Origin: Bog-756 sp963718405
Lineage (GTDB): Bacteria > Actinomycetota > Acidimicrobiia > Acidimicrobiales > RAAP-2
DNA: 64,000 nt
Assembly: GCA_963718405.1 (NCBI GenBank)
Contig: CAVQYZ010000001.1
Span: forward strand, 372,001-436,000
Direction: 5' to 3'
In this document: in pieces, positions 46,799 through 54,375 of the stretch
How positions within the stretch are numbered: the stretch's first letter is position 1
Layout: the number at the start of each line of letters is the position of its first letter
Translations under genes and position numbers: made by a program
Notes under the pieces: model-generated
Seen by the model: the letters and a program-made list of their open reading frames with translations, nothing else
Database searches by the model: none
What the model was told of the DNA's origin: nothing

Positions 46799-46832
46799 GA
46801 CACCGCCCTCCCGTGGCCGGGAGGGCAGTGTC
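46799..46832. terminator. Bidirectional terminator hairpin
   Basis: GACACCGCCCTCCC pairs with GGGAGGGCAGTGTC around a GTGGCC loop, a 14-bp stem with one mismatch. It lies seven bases after the MFS stop and 25 bases after the convergent small gene stop. The GCCCTCCC/GGGAGGGC core recurs in the hairpin at 47570-47601. No T tract. Confidence 0.75.
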
Positions 46833-46856
46833 GATCCGACGTTTAAGACTGACGGG

Positions 46857-47327
46857 TTAGATCGAGAACTTCTGACCCGGTAAGGAGGGTGACGACGAAC
46901 CGTTGACGCAGAGAAGCAACGTTCCGATCTGGCCTTTCTTGATGATGTTGGAAGCTTTGCCTGTGCCGCCGGCCTGCACGGTAGCCATTTCCTTGATCTC
47001 CGAGCCCTTGGTGCACTTGTTCGGCTTGACGCGAGCGTAGGTGAACTTTGTGATTGTTTTGCCGTGACCCGTGGCCCAGGTGATGGTGCCGGTGCTCTCC
47101 GGAACCGCTGAGCTTTGCCACCTCTTTGCCGCTGCCGCCGGTATCGGCAGGTCTGGGTGCAGCCACTGACCGTGGCAGTCCCGTGACGGTGGCTGAGAAC
47201 TTGGTGCAGGTAACAGCAGGCGTGGTGGCACTGGCCGAGGCGACCCCCGTCGTCAGCGCGACGGTGCCGAGCGAGCTCACCACCACCATCCCGCAATGGC
47301 CGCAACACGTGTGGATAAACGAAGCAT
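46857..47327 (-). pseudogene. Small exported protein, copy 1, four frame breaks
   Basis: A small secreted protein related to the next one. An ATG at 47327 with AAGGGGGA upstream reads MLRLSTRVAAIAG; the frame then breaks near 47291 (one base missing) into VVVSSLGTVALTTGVASASA, a signal peptide. After PAVTCTKFSATVTG it breaks near 47187 (missing base) into TATVSGCTQT, near 47160 (extra) into ADTGGSGKEVAKLS, and near 47105 (extra) into ESTGTITWATGHGKTITKF, ending LLLCVNGSSS to KFSI at 46857. Corrected, it would be about 156 residues with four Cys, as in the paralogue. Four indels in 470 bp is the densest cluster in the window. Confidence 0.6.
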
Positions 47328-47509
47328 GCTTCCCCCTTGGGTTGAGTGTCCTTGAAACCTTCACCCAGTTGGTCTGGGTCCCACCAACGTACCTGACGGT
47401 CTTGTCAGTTGCCCGGCCCGTGCCGGGAGTTTGCACGTGTTTTCGGAATTCACAGGTTCCTCCAAGGTTTGCACCGCCGCAGACGGTGGGGGGTCCCCAC
47501 TCTTTGACA

Positions 47510-47537
47510 GGAGTATCAGAGTGGTCCGGAGTATCAG
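47510..47537. repeat. Direct repeat GGAGTATCAG, two copies
   Basis: The 10-bp word GGAGTATCAG occurs at 47510-47519 and 47528-47537, giving an 18-bp centre-to-centre spacing. On the minus strand it reads CTGATACTCC twice, about 180 bases upstream of copy 1. It might be a regulator site. Confidence 0.35.
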
Positions 47538-47569
47538 GCAGCCGGGCAGCGCTGCAGGGCATCGGACGC

Positions 47570-47601
47570 GCCGATGCCCTCCCGGAAGGGAGGGCATCGG
47601 C
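47570..47601. terminator. Perfect hairpin terminator after small exported protein copy 2
   Basis: GCCGATGCCCTCCC and GGGAGGGCATCGGC form a perfect 14-bp stem with a GGAA tetraloop. It sits 55 bases downstream of the copy 2 stop on the minus strand, matching the position of the 46799 hairpin after copy 1. The remainder of 47328-47656 holds the direct repeat at 47510 and the promoter region of copy 1, with no gene I can support. Confidence 0.75.
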
Positions 47602-47656
47602 GGTGTTTGTCAACGAACGTTGCGCTCGAGGGCGCCACGTCCAGGTGCGCAAGGCT

Positions 47657-48118
47657 TTAGATGTCAGCCTTGGTACCGGGCTTGAGGCTGATGGCCCCAC
47701 TCTTGTTGATGCAGACCGTCAACGACACCGGCTGATTTTTGGAGGTGATGGCGGTAGAAGCGGTACCACCGGTCACCGTCCCGGTGGCCTTCTCCGTGAG
47801 GTCGCCCGTGGGGCAGCCCGTGCTGCTCTTGACCGTGAGCTTCAACACCGTGGTCTTCTTGCTGGAGGTCCAGGTGATGGTTCCGCCCTTTTCGAGGCTC
47901 GTAGCCTTCCCGCTGGCGCTGGCGTATAGCTTGGCGTCGGCCTTGGGCACGGCGCACTCAGAGATGGTCACGTTGCTCGTGTCCGTCCCTGACACCTTGC
48001 TGCAGACCAGGCTCTTCGGCGTGGCGGCACCGGCAACCGTGGACCCTCCGACTACGAACAGCGATGCCGGGGTGGCCAGCGCGGCCAGCGCGGCAGCCGC
48101 AACAATCATTCGACGCAT
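47657..48118 (-). CDS. Small exported four-Cys protein, copy 2
   Basis: An unrecognised 153-residue secreted protein. MRRMIVAAAALAALATPASLF is a signal peptide with cleavage expected near AGAATP (residue 34). The mature part is Thr/Ser/Lys-rich with four Cys, in LVCSKVSG, ISECAVP, STGCPTGDL and LTVCINKSG, probably forming two disulfides in a beta-rich fold; GGTITWTSSKKTTVLKL aligns with the ESTGTITWATG segment of copy 1. ATG 48118 has AAGGGGG six bases upstream; the ATG at 48124 lies too close to that site. The two copies and their hairpins look like a tandem duplication. Function unknown. Confidence 0.75.
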   Translation of the reverse strand: MRRMIVAAAALAALATPASLFVVGGSTVAGAATPKSLVCSKVSGTDTSNVTISECAVPKADAKLYASASGKATSLEKGGTITWTSSKKTTVLKLTVKSSTGCPTGDLTEKATGTVTGGTASTAITSKNQPVSLTVCINKSGAISLKPGTKADI

Positions 48119-48346
48119 GTACATCCCCCTTGGTGAGGTCTCGACCCGGACATTTTCCGGGTGCTTCGGTCTCATACCCCGGCGGGTTCGCAACTTAAAC
48201 GTCGATCCAAGCGTTTGATCGGTCAAGCCGGTCGACATCGGCCCATCGGCCGAGATCCCGATCCAACTCCCCGCTACGGAGGGCAGTGAGCGTGGGCGGC
48301 CGGTCACGGGCCGCTGCTCCGGGTCCGCCCCGGCGACGATCTCTCG

Positions 48347-49582
48347 TCAGCTGGCGGCACCTGCCGGCTTGGGCTCCTTGGGCAGACCGAGCACCCGTTC
48401 GCCGACGATGTTGCGCTGGATCTCCGCCGTCCCGCCCCAGATGGTCTCGGAGCGCGAGAAGAAGTACGACGCTTGCAGGTCGCTGACCGGATAGTCGTCG
48501 CGGCCCCGCTTGAGCCGCACGTCGACGATGTCGGCCGGGTCGCCGGTGAGGATCTGGGCGTCCATGCCCAAAATGTCCATGGCCAGGTCCATGGTGGCTT
48601 GATGGTGCTCCGACCAGAACATCTTGTTGCAGACGTTCAGGGCCGCCATATGGTGGGTGCCGTTGAGGGAGTCGGTCAGCGACCGGTAGCCGTTGATCTC
48701 CATGATCTTGACCTTGGTCCACGACGTGGCCAACCGCTGGCGGATCTGCGGGTCGGTCGATCGCCCGTTCTTCTGAGCCGTGGCGATGATCTGGTCGAGC
48801 TCGCGGGCGAACCGGCGGTGGCCGGTGGTGGCCGAGGAGCCCCGCTCGAAGCCCAGGGTGGTCATGGCCACCTTCCACCCGTTGTTCTCACCGCCCACCA
48901 CGTTCTGGCGCGGGCAGCGGGCGTTGGTGAAGAAGATCTCGTTGAAGTCGGCGCTCCCGTCGACCTGGGCGATGGGCCGCACTTCGATCCCGGGCTGTTT
49001 CATCGGCACCAGCAGATAGGAGATGCCGGCGTGCTTGGGGGCGTCGGGATCGGTCCGGGCCAACAAGAAGATGTAATCGGCGAACTGGGCCTGGGTGGTC
49101 CACACCTTCTGGCCGTTGATGACCCACTCGTCGCCGTCGACCTCGGCCCGGGTCTTGAGGGAGGCCAGGTCGCTACCGGCGTCGGGCTCGGAAAAACCCT
49201 GGCACCAGGAGATGGTGCCTTTGAGGATCCCCGGGATGAACTGTTGCTTCTGCTCCTCGGTACCCCACTGCAGAATGGTCGGCCCGACCAGCGTGTCACC
49301 GAAGAAGTCCGCCCGGAGCGGAGCCTCGGCCCGGGCGAACTCCTCGTTGAGTACCACCGACTCCATGAGGGAGAGGCCCTTGCCTCCGTACTCCTTGGGC
49401 CACGAGGCGCAGATCCATCCGCCGGCGAAGAGCTTCTTGGTCCAACTCTGGTTGAAGGCCTTCTTCTCCTCGCGGGTCATGGTGAACCCCGGGGTGCCCC
49501 ACCCTTCGGGCAGGTTGTCGGCCAGCCACTGGCGGATCTCGGCCCGAAACGGCTCGGTCTCGGCGGGATAACTCAGGTCCAT
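48347..49582 (-). CDS. Acyl-CoA dehydrogenase
   Basis: A flavin-dependent acyl-CoA dehydrogenase of 411 residues. AGGWICASWPKEYGGKGLSLME, SWCQGFSEPDAGSDLASLKTRA (FAD/substrate signature near residue 130), VWTTQAQFADYIFLLARTD, and the C-terminal FFSRSETIWGGTAEIQRNIV motif are all in place. It belongs to the long, FadE-like actinobacterial group that acts on fatty acyl-CoA or sterol side-chain CoA esters. ATG 49582 starts MDLSYPAETEPFR. No partner gene is adjacent, whereas heterotetrameric FadE pairs usually are, so it is probably homomeric. The direction is away from the metal module. Confidence 0.92.
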   Translation of the reverse strand: MDLSYPAETEPFRAEIRQWLADNLPEGWGTPGFTMTREEKKAFNQSWTKKLFAGGWICASWPKEYGGKGLSLMESVVLNEEFARAEAPLRADFFGDTLVGPTILQWGTEEQKQQFIPGILKGTISWCQGFSEPDAGSDLASLKTRAEVDGDEWVINGQKVWTTQAQFADYIFLLARTDPDAPKHAGISYLLVPMKQPGIEVRPIAQVDGSADFNEIFFTNARCPRQNVVGGENNGWKVAMTTLGFERGSSATTGHRRFARELDQIIATAQKNGRSTDPQIRQRLATSWTKVKIMEINGYRSLTDSLNGTHHMAALNVCNKMFWSEHHQATMDLAMDILGMDAQILTGDPADIVDVRLKRGRDDYPVSDLQASYFFSRSETIWGGTAEIQRNIVGERVLGLPKEPKPAGAAS

Positions 49583-49671
49583 GTGGCGACCTTACCTGTC
49601 CGACTGCCGCCACGAGAAAGGCCCGGTGGGAGCGGGCGCCCAGGTCAGTGCCCTGCCGATTGTCCCCGGGT

Positions 49672-49677
49672 TACAAT
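49672..49677 (+). promoter_or_regulatory. -10-like element TACAAT
   Basis: TACAAT fits the TANNNT consensus and is one of few AT-rich words in the region. A start near 49684 would give a leader of about 58 bases before the ATG at 49742. No good -35 is visible. Confidence 0.45.
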
Positions 49678-49726
49678 GGTCGGGACACGCATGCGCACGA
49701 TGGCGCCTACGTCCGGACACACGAAA

Positions 49727-49734
49727 AAGGAGGT
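49727..49734 (+). promoter_or_regulatory. Perfect Shine-Dalgarno AAGGAGGT
   Basis: AAGGAGGT matches the 16S anti-Shine-Dalgarno completely and is seven bases from ATG 49742. It is the strongest ribosome site I found in the window, and it serves only the short ORF. Confidence 0.65.
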
Positions 49735-49741
49735 GTGGCCC

Positions 49742-49807
49742 ATGAACCGGGGAGAACCCCCTAGTAAACCGGGAGCAGTGCCACAACCTCCCGTGTGCGC
49801 CCGCTGA
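49742..49807 (+). CDS. 21-residue proline-rich leader peptide (putative)
   Basis: A short ORF with a perfect ribosome site, encoding a 21-residue peptide that starts MNRGEPPSKPG and ends PQPPVCAR before TGA. Six of 21 residues are Pro, including two Pro-Pro pairs, which are slow for ribosomes and dependent on EF-P. It has no signal or membrane segment. Proline-rich leader ORFs control Mg2+-transport genes in Salmonella (mgtL) and have been reported in mycobacteria; the next gene here has a MgtE N-terminal domain. I infer a cis-acting leader peptide, not a functional small protein, but the latter is possible. Confidence 0.55.
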   Translation: MNRGEPPSKPGAVPQPPVCAR

Positions 49808-50027
49808 TTCCGTTCCTCGAACTGAGCGGTTCGATGCAGTCCGGCGGTCCCGGTCCAACCGGCCGCCGCTCTCCGCGGTGCGCATCGGCGAGGAGGCTGT
49901 GCTTCGTTCGTCCGATCCTGGCAGCCACTCCGGCCCCCTCCGAGCCCAAGGTCCGTGTCATCGGCCTTGCCCCTAGCCCGGTTCTGGTGCTGCGGTCTGC
50001 CAGCCCTGTGAGACCCCGAGGTGTCCG

Positions 50028-51461
50028 ATGTCCCGAATCTTCAACCGGTTGAGCGCCGTGCCCACCCGCCGCCGCTCCGACCCGCCCGACGAGGGCGGCT
50101 CGGGCCCCGCGGCCACGAGCGCCACACCGCACCGCCACCTCTCCGCCCGACCGCGACTGCGGCACCGGAGCCAGCGCCTGCTGGCCAACCGGGCCATACG
50201 CGACGCCATCGTCTCTCTGGCCGGCGTGGTGGGCCGACCGGTCCGCAATCAGGGAGGCGCGGAGATCGGCCGGCTGGTCGACGTGGTGTGCCGGTGGACC
50301 GGTGACGAGACGTACCCGCCGGTCACCGGACTGGTGGTCCGGGTCGGAAGGCGCCTGGCCTTCGTCGACGCCTCAGCTATCGAGAGCATCCAGCACACCC
50401 AGGTCCTCCTCAAGACGGCCCGACTCGATCTCACCGACTTCGCTCCACGTCCCGGCGAGGTGACCCTCGCCGACCAGGTTCTCGACCACCAGCTGGTGGA
50501 TGTGGACGGCGTGCAGGTCATCCGGGCTGCCGACCTGTACCTGGCGCCGTTGTTCGGACGGTACTGCCTGGTCGGTGTGGACATCTCCGTCCAGAGCCTG
50601 CTGCGGCGGCTGGGACCGGCCCGGTGGCGACACACGCCCACCCCGGACCGGGTCATCGACTGGGGGGCCATCCAGCCCTTTGACGAGACGGAGCGGGGGG
50701 AGGCTCCCGAGGTGCGCCTGCGGACCACCAACGCCGGGCTCGAGCGCCTGCGCCCCGGCGAGCTGGCCGATCTGCTCGAGGACCTGATGAGGCCGGAGCG
50801 CCAGCGCCTGCTCGACTCCCTGAGTGCCGAGGAGGCGGCCGACGCCCTCGAGGAGATGGACCCCGAGGAGCTGGCGTCACTGCTCCGAGAGGCCGAGCCG
50901 GCGCGGGCGGCCGAGCTGGTCGGCGCCATGGAGCCCGACGAGGCGGTCGACGCCTTGCGCGACCTCACCAGCGAGGAGCGCGCCGAGCTGATGGCGGCCA
51001 TGCCCGAGGACAAGGTGGCCGACCTGGTCCGCCTGCTGGGTTACCCCAAGGACGAGGCCGGGGGCTTCATGACCACGGCCTTTCTGGTGGCCACCACCTC
51101 GGAGACGGTGGGGTCTCTGGCGGCACGACTCGCCGGTCACGATGATTGCCCCGAGGAGCTCGATGCCGTGGCCCTGGTCGACGACCAGGGCCGGATGATC
51201 TGGGACCTGGCGCTCCTGCAGTTGCTGATCAACCCGGCCGACACCGTGCTCGGGGACCTGGCCGGCGAGGCGGAGCCGGTCACGGTGGGGATCCGCGCCC
51301 ACGTGCGCGAGGTGGCCGAGCGGCTCATCGACGCCCGCCGTATGTCGGTGGTGGTGGTCGACGACGACGACCGGCCGGTGGGGCGGATCCTGGCTGACGA
51401 CGTGATCGACGCCCTCATGCCTGAACGCGGACGGATCCACTTCCCGAGGTTGCTGCAGTGA
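50028..51461 (+). CDS. PRC-barrel/MgtE-N/CBS domain protein
   Basis: A soluble regulatory protein of 477 residues, with an Arg-rich N-terminus, PRC-barrel-like segments (VVGRPVRNQGGAEIGRLVDVV and LDHQLVDVDGVQVIRAADLYL), then a helical MgtE N-terminal domain from about residue 240 (LADLLEDLMRPERQRLL, AADALEEMDPEELASLL, MPEDKVADLVRLLGY) and a CBS pair from about 345 (DAVALVDDQGRMIWDL, RRMSVVVVDDDDRPVGRI). It has no membrane helices, so it is the Mg2+-sensing cytoplasmic part of MgtE without the channel. ATG 50028 follows GAGGT. The Nramp gene starts 13 bp downstream and is probably its partner channel. Confidence 0.86.
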   Translation: MSRIFNRLSAVPTRRRSDPPDEGGSGPAATSATPHRHLSARPRLRHRSQRLLANRAIRDAIVSLAGVVGRPVRNQGGAEIGRLVDVVCRWTGDETYPPVTGLVVRVGRRLAFVDASAIESIQHTQVLLKTARLDLTDFAPRPGEVTLADQVLDHQLVDVDGVQVIRAADLYLAPLFGRYCLVGVDISVQSLLRRLGPARWRHTPTPDRVIDWGAIQPFDETERGEAPEVRLRTTNAGLERLRPGELADLLEDLMRPERQRLLDSLSAEEAADALEEMDPEELASLLREAEPARAAELVGAMEPDEAVDALRDLTSEERAELMAAMPEDKVADLVRLLGYPKDEAGGFMTTAFLVATTSETVGSLAARLAGHDDCPEELDAVALVDDQGRMIWDLALLQLLINPADTVLGDLAGEAEPVTVGIRAHVREVAERLIDARRMSVVVVDDDDRPVGRILADDVIDALMPERGRIHFPRLLQ

Positions 51462-51474
51462 GGGCGTCGAGCCG

Positions 51475-52785
51475 ATGAGCACGCGGACCGACCGGCCGGA
51501 ATCCCATGGGGATCGGTCGTTCGGGCCCGCCAAGGCGATGTTGGGCAACCGGTGGATCCGGGGTTTCCTGATCTACCTGGCCGCCGCCGGCCCTGGCCTG
51601 ATCGCCGCCAACGCCGGCAACGATGCCGGCGGGGTCGCCACCTACGCCTCGGCGGGCGCCCAGTTCGGATATCGGACCCTGTTCTTCATGGTCCTGGTCA
51701 CCGTGGGGTACGTCTGCATCCAAGAGATGGTGGCCCGCCTGGCCGCCCACACCGGCAAGGGCCTGGCGGCGCTCATCCGCGAGCAGTTTTCGCTTCGCCT
51801 CTCGGCGTTCGCCGTCGTGGCCTTCGCCGTGGCCAACGTCGGCTTGGTGGTGACGGAGTTCGCCGGAATCGGCACGGCCTTCGAGCTGTTCGGCGTGTCC
51901 CGCTACCTGTCGGTGCCCATCGCCGCCATCGCCATCTGGATGCTGGTCATCGTGGGCTCGTACCGCTACGCCGAGCGGGTCTTCCTCCTCTTGAGCCTGG
52001 TATTCATCAGCTACCCCATTGCCATGTTCCTCGGTCACCCGAACTGGAAGAACGTGGCCACCGACACCTTCCTCCCCCACGTCCTCGGTTCCAAGGCCTA
52101 CCTGTTGGTGGCGGTGGCGTTGATCGGGACCACCATCACGCCCTACATCCAGCTCTACACCGCCGGCGCGGTGGTCGACCGGGGCATCGGGCCCGACGAG
52201 TACAAGTACGAGCGGGTCGACGCCGTCAGCGGGGCCATCTTCTCCGACCTGGTCTCGATGTGCATCATCATCGCCACTGCCGCGGTGATCGGTGGAACCG
52301 GCGCCCTCAGCTCGGCGGCGGACGCCGCCAAGGCCCTCGAGCCGGTGGCCGGACGATACGCCGAGTACCTGTTCGGGATCGGGCTGCTGGGGGCCTCGGC
52401 TCTGGCCGCCGCGGTGGTTCCCCTGTCGACGTCGTACGCCGTGGCCGAGGCTGTCGGCGTGGAGCGCTCGGTGTCCAAGAGCTTCCGACAGGCTCCACTG
52501 TTCCTCGGACTGTTCACCGCCCAGATCATCATCGGGGCCGGTGTGGTGCTGGTACCCGGCAACCTGTTCCGGCTGATCATCAATACCCAGGTGCTGGAGG
52601 GGGTGGTCACCCCGATCACCTTGATCTTCATCCTGGTCCTGGCCAACCGCCGGGACCTGCTCGGTCTGGCCGCCAACGGCAGGCTGGCCCGCACGGTGGG
52701 CCTGATCACGGTGCTGGCGGTGGGCAGCTTCGCCTCCCTGCTGGTCGTCCTGTCCGTGCTCGGATGGTTCGGAGTGAACGTTTGA
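51475..52785 (+). CDS. Nramp-family divalent metal transporter (divergent clade)
   Basis: An 11-helix Nramp-related transporter of 436 residues. The first helix reads GPGLIAANAGNDAGGVATY where Nramp has DPGN, so only the Asp of that metal-binding motif is kept. The sixth helix has GTTITPYIQLY in place of the usual MPH segment; both metal-binding sites therefore differ from Mn/Fe Nramps. The other helices and length fit the family. It lies 13 bp after a MgtE-N/CBS protein, which suggests an Mg2+ or other hard-ion role, as in the NRMT branch; that is inference. ATG 51475 has no strong ribosome site and may be coupled. Confidence 0.86.
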   Translation: MSTRTDRPESHGDRSFGPAKAMLGNRWIRGFLIYLAAAGPGLIAANAGNDAGGVATYASAGAQFGYRTLFFMVLVTVGYVCIQEMVARLAAHTGKGLAALIREQFSLRLSAFAVVAFAVANVGLVVTEFAGIGTAFELFGVSRYLSVPIAAIAIWMLVIVGSYRYAERVFLLLSLVFISYPIAMFLGHPNWKNVATDTFLPHVLGSKAYLLVAVALIGTTITPYIQLYTAGAVVDRGIGPDEYKYERVDAVSGAIFSDLVSMCIIIATAAVIGGTGALSSAADAAKALEPVAGRYAEYLFGIGLLGASALAAAVVPLSTSYAVAEAVGVERSVSKSFRQAPLFLGLFTAQIIIGAGVVLVPGNLFRLIINTQVLEGVVTPITLIFILVLANRRDLLGLAANGRLARTVGLITVLAVGSFASLLVVLSVLGWFGVNV

Positions 52786-52923
52786 TCGCCTTGCCAGGTC
52801 CAACGAGTGCCCCATGGACCGCCCCACCGGCCCTGTGGCCAGGGTTGAAAGGGCCGGGTTTGCGCCGAAGTACCTGGCCGGGGGAGTATTTGGCTCCCAT
52901 GTGTCCGCACGCCTCGGTTGTCC

Positions 52924-54375
52924 ATGCCTAGCTTCGGACTCAAGCGACACAAGATCAAGGGACCCGCCAACCCACCTCCAGTGCCCGAACGGATCGCCCC
53001 CCGTCCGCCGGAGCCGGGCGGCCTGCGCATCGCCTTCTTGGTCTACCGGGGCAATCCCCGCTGCGGCGGCCAGGGGGTCTACACCCGCCACCTGACCCGC
53101 GAGTTGGTGGCCCTCGGCCACTCGGTCGAAGTGTTCGCCGGCCAGCCGTGGCCCGAGGTCGACGAAGGAGTGGGGTTCACCCCGGTCCCCAGCCTCGACC
53201 TCTACCGCGACCCCGACCCCTTCCGGGTCCCCAAGCTGCGTGAGTTCCGCAACTCCTATCCCACGTCGGTGGCCGCCCTGGAGTTCGGGGTCATGTGTAC
53301 GGCCGGGTTCCCCGAGCCCTGGACCTTCAGTCTCCGGGTGCGCCGCATGCTGGCCGAGCGGCTCGGTGAGTTCGACCTGGTGCACGACAACCAGTGCCTG
53401 GGCAACGGGATCATGGGCATGATCGATGATGGATGGCCGGTGCTCACCACCCTCCACCACCCGATCACCGTGGACCGGCAGTTGGCCCTGAGCCATGCCA
53501 CCAATCCGTGGCAGCAGTTCACCCAGCGCCGGTGGTTCGGTTTCCTGCGCATGCAGGTAAAGGTGGCCCGGGCCCTGCCCCGGGTGGTCACGGTGTCCCA
53601 GTCGTCCAAGGCCGACATCGCCACCCAGATGGGGGTGGCGCTGGACCGCATGACCGTGGTGCCGGTCGGCGTGGACCACACCGTCTTCCGTCCCCGGCAC
53701 GACGTCGAGCCGGTGCCCGGCCGGATCATGGTGACCTCGTCGTCCGATGTCCCGATGAAGGGTTTGGTGCCGCTGCTCGAGGCCGTGGCCAAGTTGCGGA
53801 CCGAGCGGGACATCGAGTTGGTGGTCATCGGCAACCCCCGCCCTGACGGTCGGGTGGCCAAGGCCATCAAGCGACTCGATCTGACGCCGATCGTTCGGTG
53901 CGTCACCGGGATCAGCGACGACGAGCTGGCCCGCAACTACGCCCGGGCCCAGGTGGCGGTGGTCCCGTCCCTCTATGAAGGGTTCTCGTTGCCGGCCATC
54001 GAGGCCATGGCCTGTGGTGTGGCTTTGGTGGCCACCACCGGAGGTGCCCTTCCCGAGGTGGTGGGTACCGACGGGGTCACGGGACTGCTGGTGGCGCCGG
54101 ACGACCCCGGGGCCCTGGCCCTGGCCATCGGGCGCCTGCTCGATGACGACGAGCTGCGCCAGCGCCTGGGTGCCGCCGGCCGTCAGCGGGTGCTGGGTCG
54201 CTTCACCTGGCAGGTGACCGCCTCGGGCACCGCCGCCGAGTACCAGGCCCTCCTGGCCGACCGGGGCGGCGGTCCAACCGGGCCTGGTGTCGTCGGCTCC
54301 TCCTCATCCTCTGAACCCACTCCCGAACCACGGGACCACACCCCAAACTTGCCCACGGAGGTCCAGCCTTGCTGA
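52924..54375 (+). CDS. Family 4 glycosyltransferase
   Basis: A GT-B fold glycosyltransferase of about 483 residues. GLRIAFLVYRGNPRCGGQGVY near residue 35 is the N-terminal Gly loop; ALPRVVTVSQSSKADIA and VVPVGVDHTVFRP define the middle; SLYEGFSLPAIEAMACGVALVATTGGALPE near residue 350 is the donor-binding motif with the catalytic Glu pair. The C-terminal 35 residues are Ser/Pro-rich. ATG 52924 is preferred over TTG 52918. It is the first of GT4, methyltransferase and prenyltransferase-like genes that overlap end to end, a recurring actinobacterial arrangement. Probably acts on a lipid or polysaccharide; the donor is unknown. Confidence 0.9.
   Translation: MPSFGLKRHKIKGPANPPPVPERIAPRPPEPGGLRIAFLVYRGNPRCGGQGVYTRHLTRELVALGHSVEVFAGQPWPEVDEGVGFTPVPSLDLYRDPDPFRVPKLREFRNSYPTSVAALEFGVMCTAGFPEPWTFSLRVRRMLAERLGEFDLVHDNQCLGNGIMGMIDDGWPVLTTLHHPITVDRQLALSHATNPWQQFTQRRWFGFLRMQVKVARALPRVVTVSQSSKADIATQMGVALDRMTVVPVGVDHTVFRPRHDVEPVPGRIMVTSSSDVPMKGLVPLLEAVAKLRTERDIELVVIGNPRPDGRVAKAIKRLDLTPIVRCVTGISDDELARNYARAQVAVVPSLYEGFSLPAIEAMACGVALVATTGGALPEVVGTDGVTGLLVAPDDPGALALAIGRLLDDDELRQRLGAAGRQRVLGRFTWQVTASGTAAEYQALLADRGGGPTGPGVVGSSSSSEPTPEPRDHTPNLPTEVQPC

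Larger units (their letters stand above)
49583..50027 (+). promoter_or_regulatory. Leader region of the MgtE-N/Nramp operon
   Basis: A 445-bp stretch between the divergent acyl-CoA dehydrogenase and the metal module. It contains a -10-like element, a perfect ribosome site and a 21-codon ORF (listed separately), then about 220 bases before the gene at 50028. In that last part GGCGG/CCGCC with an inner CCGGT/ACCGG can form a hairpin around 49842-49870. The layout of promoter, leader ORF and structured spacer suggests regulated read-through. I could not match it to a known riboswitch by eye. Confidence 0.5.

Noticed and set aside
49834..50027. Possible known Mg2+ or Mn2+ riboswitch before the MgtE-N gene
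   Set aside because: Hairpins can form, but I could not match conserved M-box or yybP-ykoY core sequence by eye, so no class is assigned.
51415..53700. A 761-codon minus-strand open frame opposite the MgtE-N, Nramp and GT4 genes
   Set aside because: It is antisense to three genes with clear family motifs; its translation is Gly/Arg/His-rich without domains, as expected for antisense frames in high-GC DNA.
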